Positions 1-7,082 of a DNA stretch of 11,969 nucleotides are shown piece by piece; position 1 is the stretch's first letter; every line of letters begins with the position of its first letter. Both the position numbers and the translations under genes were made by a program. Location of the stretch: the NCBI GenBank assembly GCA_029861655.1, contig JAOTZA010000076.1, forward strand, positions 1-11,969. Reading direction: 5' to 3'. Origin of the DNA: Acidobacteriota bacterium (GTDB lineage: Bacteria > Acidobacteriota > Thermoanaerobaculia > Multivoradales > JAHEKO01). The notes beneath the pieces are model-generated. The model saw only the letters and a list, made by a program, of their open reading frames with translations, was not told the DNA's origin and ran no database searches.

Positions 1-302
1 CGGCATGACGGTCGAGACGGAGCTCGACCGCTACGACGGCCGGACCGCCTGGGGGCGGCCGCCTTTCACGCCACGGCGGAGGAGGCCACCGAGGATGTAG
101 CGGTCGACCTCTGTGTCGACCGAACGTGAGCAATCGGCATGACGGTCGAGACGGAGCTCGACCGCTACGACGGCCGGACCGGTTGGGAGCGGCCGGCTTG
201 CACCTCACGGCGGCGGAGGCCACCGAGGATGTAGCGGTCGACCTCTGTGTCGACCGAACGTGAGCAATCGGCATGACGGTCGAGACGGAGCTCGACCGCT
301 AC
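1..302. repeat. Tandem 134-bp repeat units made of paired GTAG-footed REP-like hairpins
   Basis: Two full units (1-134 and 135-268) and the beginning of a third (269-302) are seen, and the array may extend left of the window. Each unit has two short hairpins in inverted orientation. Hairpin A (9-34, 143-168, 277-302) has an 8-bp stem CGGTCGAG/CTCGACCG, a 6-nt loop, and CTAC immediately after, which is a GTAG foot on the minus strand. Hairpin B (97-122, 231-256) has GTAG, then stem CGGTCGAC/GTCGACCG with loop CTCTGT. The two types differ by a compensatory C-G/G-C swap at one stem position. A GTAG foot beside a small imperfect palindrome, arranged as inverted pairs, is the known form of REP/BIME elements mobilised by RAYT (IS200-like) transposases. 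No such transposase is in the window. Most differences between units lie between the hairpins (about 48-82). No gene is seen in 1-387. Confidence 0.8.
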
Positions 303-330
303 GACAGAAACTGGCGGCGGGGGCGCACCA

Positions 331-361
331 AGAAAAACGGCGGGCCTCCAAGGGCCCGCCG
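331..361 (-). terminator. Intrinsic terminator of the AAA+ ATPase gene
   Basis: Read on the minus strand, a 9-bp GC stem (CGGCGGGCC/GGCCCGCCG; arms 353-361 and 338-346) with a 6-nt loop is followed directly by TTTTTCTT (complement of 330-337). It starts 27 nt after the ATPase stop codon at 388-390. Stem plus U-tract is the classic rho-independent form. It also separates the gene from the repeat array. Confidence 0.85.
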
Positions 362-387
362 CAGAGAAGCGGTCTCCGCGTGAGCTT

Positions 388-1557
388 TCAGGCCACAAGC
401 GCCGTGTTGGTCCGCCGATCGCGATAGAACTCCAACCGGTCCTCCTCGCGCTCGACATGCACCACGTCACCCTTCTCCAGGGTGGCGCCGGCGATCAGAC
501 GTGACAGCGGACCGACGAGTTCTCGCTCGACAGCACGGCGCAGCGGCCGGGCGCCAAACCGGAGGTTGGTTCCACTATCGATCAACAGTTCGCGGGCGGC
601 ATCGCTCAGCTTGATCAGTAGGGGCATACCCGCATTGTTGAGCGCCCTCGCGTGGAGTTCTTCGATGAACTTGTCGAGGATCTGGTCGAGCGTCTCGCGC
701 TCAAGCGCCGAGTAGGTCAGGACCTCATCAAAGCGATTGAGAAACTCGAGTGGAAACTCTTTGCGGGCTGCCGCCAGAGCGAGCTCTTGCACGTCTTCGG
801 CGCCGCTGGACTCACCGGGGATACCAAACCCGAGTGGCTGATTGTCGAAGTGCTCGGCCAGCTGACGGCTGCCGACGTTCGACGTCATGATGATGATCGA
901 GCGTCGGAAGTCGGTGGTGGTGTTGTTGCCGAGAGTGACCACGCCCTCTTCCATGATGCCGAGAAGACCATTCCACATCTTCGGATCGGCCTTTTCGATC
1001 TCGTCGAAAAGCACCACCGAGGCGAAGGCGTCGGGGTCGCCGCCACAGATCTTGTCGGCCAGTTCGCCCTTGCCCGTTTTCTCCTCCTCGTCCGCTTCTC
1101 GGAGTGTGCGGTGCGGGCCGTCGATCCGGCGCTGGGTGAGCAACGACTCGACCTGGTGGCCGACATATCCCGGAGGGGCACCGGTGAGTTTCGAGACTTC
1201 GTGACCCTGCGAATATTCCTCGCCGGTCACGCGGGTCATCGAGCGATCCGAACCAAAGAGAGCCTCGGCGATCGCCCGCGCGGTCTCGGTCTTGCCAACG
1301 CCCGTCGGACCGAGGAGCAAAGCCGTCATCAGGGGCCGGTTGGGATCACGCAAACCCGACAGGGCGCGCGAGAATCCCGAGACCAGAGACTCGATCGCGG
1401 TGTCCTGGCCAAGAACGCGGCGCTCGAGAGTTTCGGACAACGACCGGATGTCGGCGATCGGCGCCGCCGGTTCGAGATGGGCCCAGTCCTCGACCGTCTT
1501 AGCTTCGGTGTGGGTTTCGGTCGCTGCTTGTCGGCTTGCTTCCGGGGTTGCTCTCAT
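388..1557 (-). CDS. Stand-alone Clp/Hsp100 D2-type AAA+ ATPase
   Basis: A 389-aa cytoplasmic ATPase matching the second ATPase module (AAA_2 plus D2-small) of ClpA/ClpB/ClpC, or ClpX in overall size. Visible motifs: Walker A GPTGVGKT (83-90), pore loop GYVG (130-133), Walker B VVLFDE (181-186), sensor 1 TSN (225-227), arginine finger in FLNRFDE (R275) and sensor 2 GARPLRR (335-341). PLGFG (241-245) sits where ClpC and ClpX carry the LGF/IGF loop that docks on ClpP, so partnership with a protease is possible; this is inference. There is no N-domain, first ATPase domain or zinc-binding domain. About 25 extra charged residues lie between the pore loop and Walker B (about 140-175). The ATG at 1557 is chosen because GGGAGG lies 7 nt upstream; the frame stays open to 1797 but that part is low-complexity and not Clp-like. 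Likely substrate unfoldase; substrate unknown. Confidence 0.87.
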   Translation of the reverse strand: MRATPEASRQAATETHTEAKTVEDWAHLEPAAPIADIRSLSETLERRVLGQDTAIESLVSGFSRALSGLRDPNRPLMTALLLGPTGVGKTETARAIAEALFGSDRSMTRVTGEEYSQGHEVSKLTGAPPGYVGHQVESLLTQRRIDGPHRTLREADEEEKTGKGELADKICGGDPDAFASVVLFDEIEKADPKMWNGLLGIMEEGVVTLGNNTTTDFRRSIIIMTSNVGSRQLAEHFDNQPLGFGIPGESSGAEDVQELALAAARKEFPLEFLNRFDEVLTYSALERETLDQILDKFIEELHARALNNAGMPLLIKLSDAARELLIDSGTNLRFGARPLRRAVERELVGPLSRLIAGATLEKGDVVHVEREEDRLEFYRDRRTNTALVA

Positions 1558-1743
1558 TTGTTGGCCTCCCTTCCCATCGTCCTTTCCATCCGTAGAACTG
1601 CTGGAGCAAGTCGTATGCCAGGTGCCAGAAAGCGGCCAGAAAACAACGTGGTCGCTGTCACCAGCGCCCTTGAGCGACCGTGACCTGCCAATTTTTCGAA
1701 CCAACCGGTGACTTTTTGCTAGTCTAAATCGACAGACCCGGCG

Positions 1744-1750
1744 TATAAAT
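1744..1750 (+). promoter_or_regulatory. Possible -10 element in the divergent ATPase/VWFA intergenic region
   Basis: The 257-bp gap between the divergent ATPase and VWFA genes has an AT-rich island (about 1690-1765) in otherwise GC-rich DNA. TATAAAT at 1744-1750 is about 65 nt before the VWFA start codon. The nearest TTG-type -35 (TTGCTA, 1716-1721) is 22 nt away, too far for a standard promoter, so only the -10-like word is supported. Confidence 0.3.
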
Positions 1751-1814
1751 AGATGTAATCTCTTGTGGACCGGTGCGCGTCTGCAGCGCGCCGTCACAAG
1801 TCAGGGAGACACCC

Positions 1815-3587
1815 ATGAAGACCAAGCGAAGGTCCCATCTTTTTTCTCTTGCACCGGCCATCGCCCTGCTCCAGCTCCTTACACCGCTCACTCGGGTGGC
1901 CGAGGCGCAGAACCGCGGCCAGAACATTCCGCAGCGGACCTTTGCCGAAGCTATCGAGGTTCGTGTCGTCAACCTCGAAGCCGTGGTGGTTGACAAGCAC
2001 GGGAAGCGAGTCACCGGTCTCGCACCCGACGACTTCACGCTCGAGGTCGACGGCAAGCAAACAACGATCGAATATTTCTCCGAGATTTCCCTCGGTCGCG
2101 CCCTTGAGACGGTTCAACCGGCAACCGGCGAACCGGCGCGGGCGACTCCCGCCGGCATCGAGCCCGGTAGCCCGGTCGGCACCAGCTTCCTGCTCTTTAT
2201 CGACAGCTACTTCACGCGACGTGCGACGCAACGCAACCACATCCTCGAGCGGATCGAGGAGAGCCTCCAGCGCCTGGGGGCAGAGGACCGGATGGCGATC
2301 GTCGCTTTTGACGGCCGACGGATCGATGTTCTCGAGAGCTGGGCGCCGCCCGGGCCCAAACTGAGCCGGGCGCTCGCCCGCGCGCGGGAGCTTCCGGCGC
2401 GCGGATTCATCACCGACCAATTGGCAGGCGAGCTCGATCGGGAATCGGCCCTCGAAACGGCCATCTCAGCGGCGGCGGCCGAGCAGGAAGCCTTCGGAGG
2501 TGACGGAGGCGACAGCGCTAACGTTCCCGATACGGCGGTGGCGGTACGTGAGGACGGCCAACCCGCCGACATCTGTGTTTCCATCAAACGCCTGGAGCAT
2601 CGTCTCGAGCGGGCGGTGCTCGGAGTCGCCTCGACGCTGCGCAGCTTTGCTCGCCCTCCGGGCCGCAAAATCATGATGATTCTCTCGGGTGGTTGGCCGC
2701 AATCGGCCAAGGACTACCTCGTCGGGACCATGACCCCCTTCGCGGCGCGTGATTGTCCCGATGAGGGACCGCGACTCTACGAACCGATCTACAGCACGGC
2801 GAACCTGCTCGGCTACACGCTCTACCCCATCGATATCCCGCCGCCGGCGCACTCCTCGGTCAACGCGGCAGCCAGCGGCGCCGAGCTCTTTGCCAATGCG
2901 GAGAACACCACGGCCCCGGTCGGCGGTGAGGTTCAGTTCGTGCGTCAGCACGAAACCCACGCGACCCTGCTCACGCTGGCCGATCAGACCGGTGGCGAGG
3001 CAATGATCGATGCCGCGAACCTGTCGGCTTTCGACCGCGTCGTCGAAGACACGCGTTCCTACTATTGGCTCGGCTTCACCCCGGTGTGGAAGGGTGACAA
3101 CAAGAACCACAAGATCAAGCTCAAGGTGCCAAAGCCGGGGCTCGAAGTGCGGACCCGTGCGAGCTTCCAGGATCTGTCGCGGCAAAAGGAGGTTTCCTTC
3201 GTCACCGAGAGCGCCCTGCTCTTTGGCGACCTCCCTGGGTCGACACCGCTGGGGCTCGAGCTGGGACCGCTCCCAAAGAAGGGCCGCGGCCGCCTGACCT
3301 TGCCGGTACAGCTCAGCATCCCGATGGACGAGATCACCATGCTTCCCGACGGCCAGCGCTATGTGGCCCAGCTCGAACTGCGCATCGGCGTGCTCGACGA
3401 GGACGGCAACCGCAACGACATGCCCGTCATCCCGGTTATGCTGGATGGACCGGAGCCACCACCGGGAGCCCATGCGCTCTATGAAACCGCTATCAAGATC
3501 CGGCGGGCTCCGCACGACATCGTGATCTCGCTCTACGATCCCCTGGGCGACACGATCCTTGCGGCAACGGGCGAGTTTCGTCCCTAG
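1815..3587 (+). CDS. Secreted VWFA-related (acidobacterial type) protein
   Basis: A 590-aa exported protein. The N-terminus has a basic MKTKRR, a hydrophobic core (about 9-27) and a probable signal peptidase I site after AEA (29-31). Residues 48-90 (NLEAVVVDKHGK, then GLAPDDFTLEVDGK) match the leader of the acidobacterial VWFA-related domain (TIGR03436 type). A von Willebrand A fold follows, from FLLFIDSYF (about 125-133) through MAIVAFDGR (160-168) to IMMILSGGW (286-294). The MIDAS motif is not canonical: D130-S-Y-F replaces DxSxS, so metal-dependent ligand binding is doubtful. SYYWLGFTP (415-423) is the conserved end of the domain. The remaining ~140 residues look beta-rich. ATG 1815 is preferred over upstream starts because AGGGAG lies at 1803-1808 and the signal peptide begins there. 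Role unknown; protein-protein interaction in the envelope or outside is the usual guess for the family. Confidence 0.88.
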   Translation: MKTKRRSHLFSLAPAIALLQLLTPLTRVAEAQNRGQNIPQRTFAEAIEVRVVNLEAVVVDKHGKRVTGLAPDDFTLEVDGKQTTIEYFSEISLGRALETVQPATGEPARATPAGIEPGSPVGTSFLLFIDSYFTRRATQRNHILERIEESLQRLGAEDRMAIVAFDGRRIDVLESWAPPGPKLSRALARARELPARGFITDQLAGELDRESALETAISAAAAEQEAFGGDGGDSANVPDTAVAVREDGQPADICVSIKRLEHRLERAVLGVASTLRSFARPPGRKIMMILSGGWPQSAKDYLVGTMTPFAARDCPDEGPRLYEPIYSTANLLGYTLYPIDIPPPAHSSVNAAASGAELFANAENTTAPVGGEVQFVRQHETHATLLTLADQTGGEAMIDAANLSAFDRVVEDTRSYYWLGFTPVWKGDNKNHKIKLKVPKPGLEVRTRASFQDLSRQKEVSFVTESALLFGDLPGSTPLGLELGPLPKKGRGRLTLPVQLSIPMDEITMLPDGQRYVAQLELRIGVLDEDGNRNDMPVIPVMLDGPEPPPGAHALYETAIKIRRAPHDIVISLYDPLGDTILAATGEFRP

Positions 3588-3595
3588 CACCGGAT

Positions 3596-3646
3596 CCTGA
3601 TTCGAGCCTGTCTGTCCCCCAGCAAGAAAAGGGGACAGGCCCCGAA

Positions 3647-3651
<5 letters not shown>
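3596..3651. repeat. Long interrupted inverted repeat between convergent genes
   Basis: Outer arms CCTGATTCG (3596-3604) and CGAATCAGG (3643-3651) are perfectly complementary. Inner arms CTGTCCCC (3612-3619) and GGGGACAG (3631-3638) close an 11-nt A-rich loop. The structure begins 9 nt after the VWFA stop and contains the dehalogenase stop codon (3647-3649), so it may work as a bidirectional terminator for the two convergent genes, though it has no clear T-tract. The GGGGACAGGC core and GAATCAGG end resemble a common class of dispersed palindromes in environmental bacteria; that link is from memory and needs a genome count. Confidence 0.7.
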
Positions 3652-4536
<885 letters not shown>

Positions 4537-4540
<4 letters not shown>

Positions 4541-5241
4541 TTGCCACGCCCCGACGGAATCCGCGCTCCATCCAGAGCGGCAACAGCCGAAGCTTGTAAG
4601 GAGTAATCGATCAGTGTATGGCTGGCACCCGCAGCCTCGAGCTTCCGGGCGTCGCTTTCGGCGGTCACACCCACAAACGCGAGATCGAGATCTCTTGCAA
4701 CCTCGAGATCCCAGGTCCCGTCTCCCAGACTCACGACCTTGTCGAAGGCCTCGACACCGTGTTCCTGTTTCGCCCGCTGAATCGCGAGGGCGACGATGTC
4801 GTGTCGCGGCATCGCGTCGTCCGCGTGTGCCAGCGGCAGACCGAGCTCGAAACCGGCGGTTTCGAGCTTGAGGCGTGCCGACGCCTCCCACCCCCCTGTC
4901 GCGAGCGCCACCCCCCAACCCGACGCGGTGAGCGACTCGAGGAACGACCGCGCCCCCGTCACGGGCTCGAACTGGGCGGCGTCACGATCCACCTCTTCGA
5001 GTAGCAGCTCCACGAAACGGCTCTTGACCGCCACCATCTCACGGTCCGTCCCCGGGCGGCCGAGATGCCGGCGGCAGATCCCGTCAGCGATCCCCGAGTC
5101 CGTTCGGTGCCCATAGCTCGTCCAGGTCCCATCGAGGTCATCAATCCCCAGCACTTCCACAAAGGCGGCATTGAACGCGCGCGAGTCCACCCCGTTGGTT
5201 CGGGTCAGCGTACCGTCGATATCGAAGAGAGCAAGCTTCAA
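4537..5241 (-). CDS. HAD-superfamily phosphatase-like hydrolase
   Basis: A 234-aa HAD hydrolase with a helical cap between motifs I and II (about 15-90). Motif I DIDGTL gives nucleophile D7 and acid/base D9. Motif II is LATGG with T115. Motif IV is GDGTWD with D174 and D178. The motif III lysine is not obvious; R146 in MPRHDI or K159 could fill the role. Related enzymes dephosphorylate small metabolites or act as 2-haloacid dehalogenases, but here motif I is the phosphatase form with two aspartates, so phosphatase is more likely. The start is TTG (5241-5239), giving MKLALFDIDG, the usual HAD N-terminus. No Shine-Dalgarno sequence is visible; TACAAT on the minus strand (5256-5251) lies only 9 nt upstream, so a leaderless or near-leaderless message is possible. 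The gene is coupled to the dehalogenase by a TTGA overlap. Substrate unknown. Confidence 0.85.
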
Positions 5242-5361
5242 GGGAACAAGATTGTATGGGAATCGCCCGCCTGCCAGAGCCAGTACGCCTGGGGCTCGAT
5301 CAGGCTTCGCTCAACTCAGCGACCGCCTCGTTCTCGTCGCCGAAGATCACGGGGCGGCGGA

Positions 5362-6027
5362 TTACATCTCCGCGAGACGCTTGATCGTACGCAGCATGCG
5401 CTGCTCCATGACGAAGTCAACCGGGCTCTCGATCGCAAGGCCCAGTCGTTTGCCCCATGTCGGCTCGCGGAGGGGCTCGATACAACCTCGAAGAAGAAGT
5501 CGGCAGGAACGATCTCCCGCCGGTTCGAGGTAGATCGACCAGGACCGAATCGGGTCCGAGTGGGCGGCCACCGAGCCTGGAGAGTGCTCCACCCCAAAAC
5601 AGATGTGTCGCCCGGATTCCAGAAGGGCCACGGGGATGCCGGGAGCCTTGGGATGCAACCGAATCTCGTCGCCCACCGCGATCGGCTGCAAGGACTCTTC
5701 GATGCTCTCCAGGTTCGTGACCGGAATGCCGATCAGACGTTCGAGCAGTTCGTACGAGTAGAAACCGGCGCGATCGAGGCCAAACTGGACGATCCAAGGC
5801 CAAACGGCGTTGGAAGCCGCAGCGATGTCGATCGCCCGTGTGTAGGTGTCGTGACCTGCTCGGACAAGGCGGTCACCGGGCCAAACGCGGTTGCGCTCCT
5901 CGACCGTCGAGCCCCAGTTCTTCAGCCATCGTCTGGACAGTGGCCACGTCAGAAAGGCGGCCGCCAGCGCTATGGAGCCTTCGATCCCTTCCAGGAGGAG
6001 GCGGACTCGGCTGCGTGCTCTTGGCAT
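5362..6027 (-). CDS. SRPBCC-family protein with N-terminal membrane segment
   Basis: A 221-aa protein. A basic start (MPRARSRVR) is followed by a hydrophobic stretch (about 10-30, GIEGSIALAAAFLTW), a probable membrane anchor. The rest resembles SRPBCC (START/Bet v1-like) proteins: VWPWIVQFGLDRAGFYSY (75-92), LLERLIGIPVTN (94-105) and VGDEIRLHP (118-126) are the conserved signature of this group. Such folds bind hydrophobic ligands in a deep cavity; no catalytic residues are evident and the ligand is unknown. ATG 6027 is chosen as the first ATG at a sensible domain boundary; no good ribosome binding site is seen, and a TTG at 6099 is an alternative with an Ala/Pro-rich extension. It sits 120 bp upstream of the HAD gene. 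A small GC hairpin without a T-tract (6055-6074) lies just upstream. Confidence 0.72.
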   Translation of the reverse strand: MPRARSRVRLLLEGIEGSIALAAAFLTWPLSRRWLKNWGSTVEERNRVWPGDRLVRAGHDTYTRAIDIAAASNAVWPWIVQFGLDRAGFYSYELLERLIGIPVTNLESIEESLQPIAVGDEIRLHPKAPGIPVALLESGRHICFGVEHSPGSVAAHSDPIRSWSIYLEPAGDRSCRLLLRGCIEPLREPTWGKRLGLAIESPVDFVMEQRMLRTIKRLAEM

Positions 6028-6117
6028 GGCCCACTGACTCGTCTGAGGGTTCACCGCCGGCGCCCGCACCGGCGCATTGCGGACGGGCTCACCCGCCAAG
6101 GGTATCCTGGCCGAAGG

Positions 6118-6321
6118 TCAGCTCGCGGGTGGAGCAGAGTCCCGGCGGCATGCATCCTCCGGCCGCCGCGACCCCATCAGCCGGTTCCAGGAGCGCCGCT
6201 CGTTCTCCGCAAAGATCCTCAACCGCTCCCGCCCGGTCAGTCCAGGCTCCGCGAAGCCAAAGTAGGCCTTCAGGTTCTCGAGGACGGTCCGGCGTGGCTT
6301 CCCTTTGTTTTCGTTGTTCAT
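6118..6321 (-). CDS. Small basic protein of unknown function, third gene of a regulator operon
   Basis: A 67-aa charged protein beginning MNNENKGKPRRT, with no recognised domain. The middle (about 12-50: LENLKAYFGF, then RERLRIFAENERRSWN) is probably helical and the last ~17 residues look disordered. It has no signal peptide or membrane segment. The ATG follows the TAG of the regulator gene with no gap, and GAGGAGA lies 5 nt before the start, inside the regulator's 3' end. That placement and a good ribosome binding site argue it is translated. Shared transcription with the regulator and the membrane protein is very likely; function cannot be inferred beyond that. Confidence 0.6.
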   Translation of the reverse strand: MNNENKGKPRRTVLENLKAYFGFAEPGLTGRERLRIFAENERRSWNRLMGSRRPEDACRRDSAPPAS

Positions 6322-6522
6322 CTAGCTCTCCTCACAGTCGTTGAAGATGTCTTCGATGGGCTGCCCAAAGAGACGGGCAAGCTTGAAGGCGAGGGGCAAG
6401 CTCGGGTCGTACTTGCCCGTTTCGATGGCGTTGACGGTCTGGCGCGACACTTCGAGCTCGTTGGCAAGGCTCGCCTGGGTCCAGTCTCGCTCGGCCCGGA
6501 GCACTTTCAGCCGATTCTTCAC
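6322..6522 (-). CDS. Small Cro/CI-type (XRE) transcriptional regulator
   Basis: A 66-aa single-domain DNA-binding protein. The helix-turn-helix spans about residues 15-34 (TQASLANELEVSRQTVNAIE), followed by GKYDPSLPLAFKLARLF, the signature of the short YozG-like group. There is no ligand-binding or dimerisation domain beyond the core fold. The start is GTG (6522-6520), overlapping the TGA of the membrane-protein gene as GTGA; AGGAGG is placed a few nt upstream, so coupling is well supported. Pairing with a small multi-spanning membrane protein is common for this group, and the regulator probably controls its own operon. The inverted repeat at 6981-7025 over the operon promoter is the natural candidate operator. 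Confidence 0.9.
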   Translation of the reverse strand: MKNRLKVLRAERDWTQASLANELEVSRQTVNAIETGKYDPSLPLAFKLARLFGQPIEDIFNDCEES

Positions 6523-6950
6523 CGGTAACGCCTCCTACCGAGTACGACGCCCAGCATGTAGAGCCCGATCATGATGACGGTGGCACCCGGCAGGTCGAGA
6601 GCCGGCGCGCCAAGCCGCTGGAACATCCAGTAGGCGTAGATGGCAAAGAGACCACCACCAAAGCCTAGCGCCAGAGCCTGAAGTTGAATCAAACGCTCCA
6701 GCTCATCCGTCTCCTGTAGGAATCGACCGTATGCAAGGACGACCGCCACGCCGAGGACTCCCGGGATGGCCGCCACCCCCCAAAGCAGAGGCCCGGCGGC
6801 CAGGAGCTCCTTCTTGATCACCAGCGTGGCGCCGAGAAAGGCCAGCACCCAGACGAGGCTCGCCCCCAGCATCCGGCGTTGATTGCGTCGGTCGCGCGGA
6901 CCGCTTGCCTCGCAACTCACCCAGGCTGGTTTTCCGGTCTCTTCCGACAT
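6519..6950 (-). CDS. Four-helix inner-membrane protein paired with XRE regulator
   Basis: A 143-aa integral membrane protein of unknown function. After a ~28-residue polar N-terminus there are four hydrophobic segments (about 29-45, 52-74, 92-110 and 119-138) and a positively charged RRRYR tail. The loop between helices 2 and 3 has FLQETDELERLIQLQALA (77-94), a conserved feature of small membrane proteins that travel with Cro/CI regulators. ATG 6950 is preferred over the in-frame ATG at 6989 because AAGGAAG lies 6 nt upstream, and because the best -10 element (6993-6988) overlaps the 6989 codon. It is first in an operon with the regulator and the 67-aa protein. A sensor or regulator-sequestering role is conceivable but not shown by the sequence. 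Confidence 0.82.
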   Translation of the reverse strand: MSEETGKPAWVSCEASGPRDRRNQRRMLGASLVWVLAFLGATLVIKKELLAAGPLLWGVAAIPGVLGVAVVLAYGRFLQETDELERLIQLQALALGFGGGLFAIYAYWMFQRLGAPALDLPGATVIMIGLYMLGVVLGRRRYR

Positions 6951-6974
6951 GTCGTGCTTCCTTCCCATTCCGTC

Positions 6975-7030
6975 ATGTTTCCTTGACATTATAGACTGTA
7001 TGGTGTCCAGTACAAAATGTCAAGGAACAT
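6975..7030 (-). promoter_or_regulatory. Operon promoter framed by a perfect 10-bp inverted repeat (candidate operator)
   Basis: Minus-strand promoter: -35 TTGTAC (7015-7010), 16-nt spacer, consensus -10 TATAAT (6993-6988), predicting a transcript start near 6980 and a leader of about 30 nt. The inverted repeat CCTTGACATT (6981-6990) and AATGTCAAGG (7016-7025) brackets it exactly: one arm covers the -10 and start region, the other abuts the -35. With one bulged base the arms extend to about 15 bp (ATGTT at the outer end). Bound protein would block initiation, so autoregulation by the adjacent regulator is a reasonable inference. The same region is the upstream region of the divergent oxidoreductase gene. 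Confidence 0.65.
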
Positions 7031-7082
7031 TGTCGTGCCAGAAGACTGATCTCTTGCACACTTGCCACGATACGCTTCCGTG

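Noticed and set aside
1..302. CRISPR array
   Set aside because: The unit is 134 bp with two internal hairpins and almost no unique spacers; no cas genes are present.
165..470. Open frame on the minus strand across the repeat array
   Set aside because: It consists mostly of the hairpin repeats and terminator read through; the apparent VDTEVDRY words come from the palindromes.
652..1683. Long plus-strand open frame (343 codons) opposite the AAA+ gene
   Set aside because: It is antisense to a gene with complete AAA+ motifs and shows no protein family features; GC-rich DNA gives such shadows.
388..3587. AAA+ ATPase and VWA protein as a functional pair (MoxR-VWA-like or conflict system)
   Set aside because: The ATPase is Clp-type rather than MoxR-type, the genes are divergent, and the VWFA protein has a signal peptide, so the two products should be in different compartments.
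5300..5350. Very short GTG-started frame on the minus strand (about 16 codons) between the SRPBCC and HAD genes
   Set aside because: Too short to support, with no ribosome binding site or regulatory codon run.
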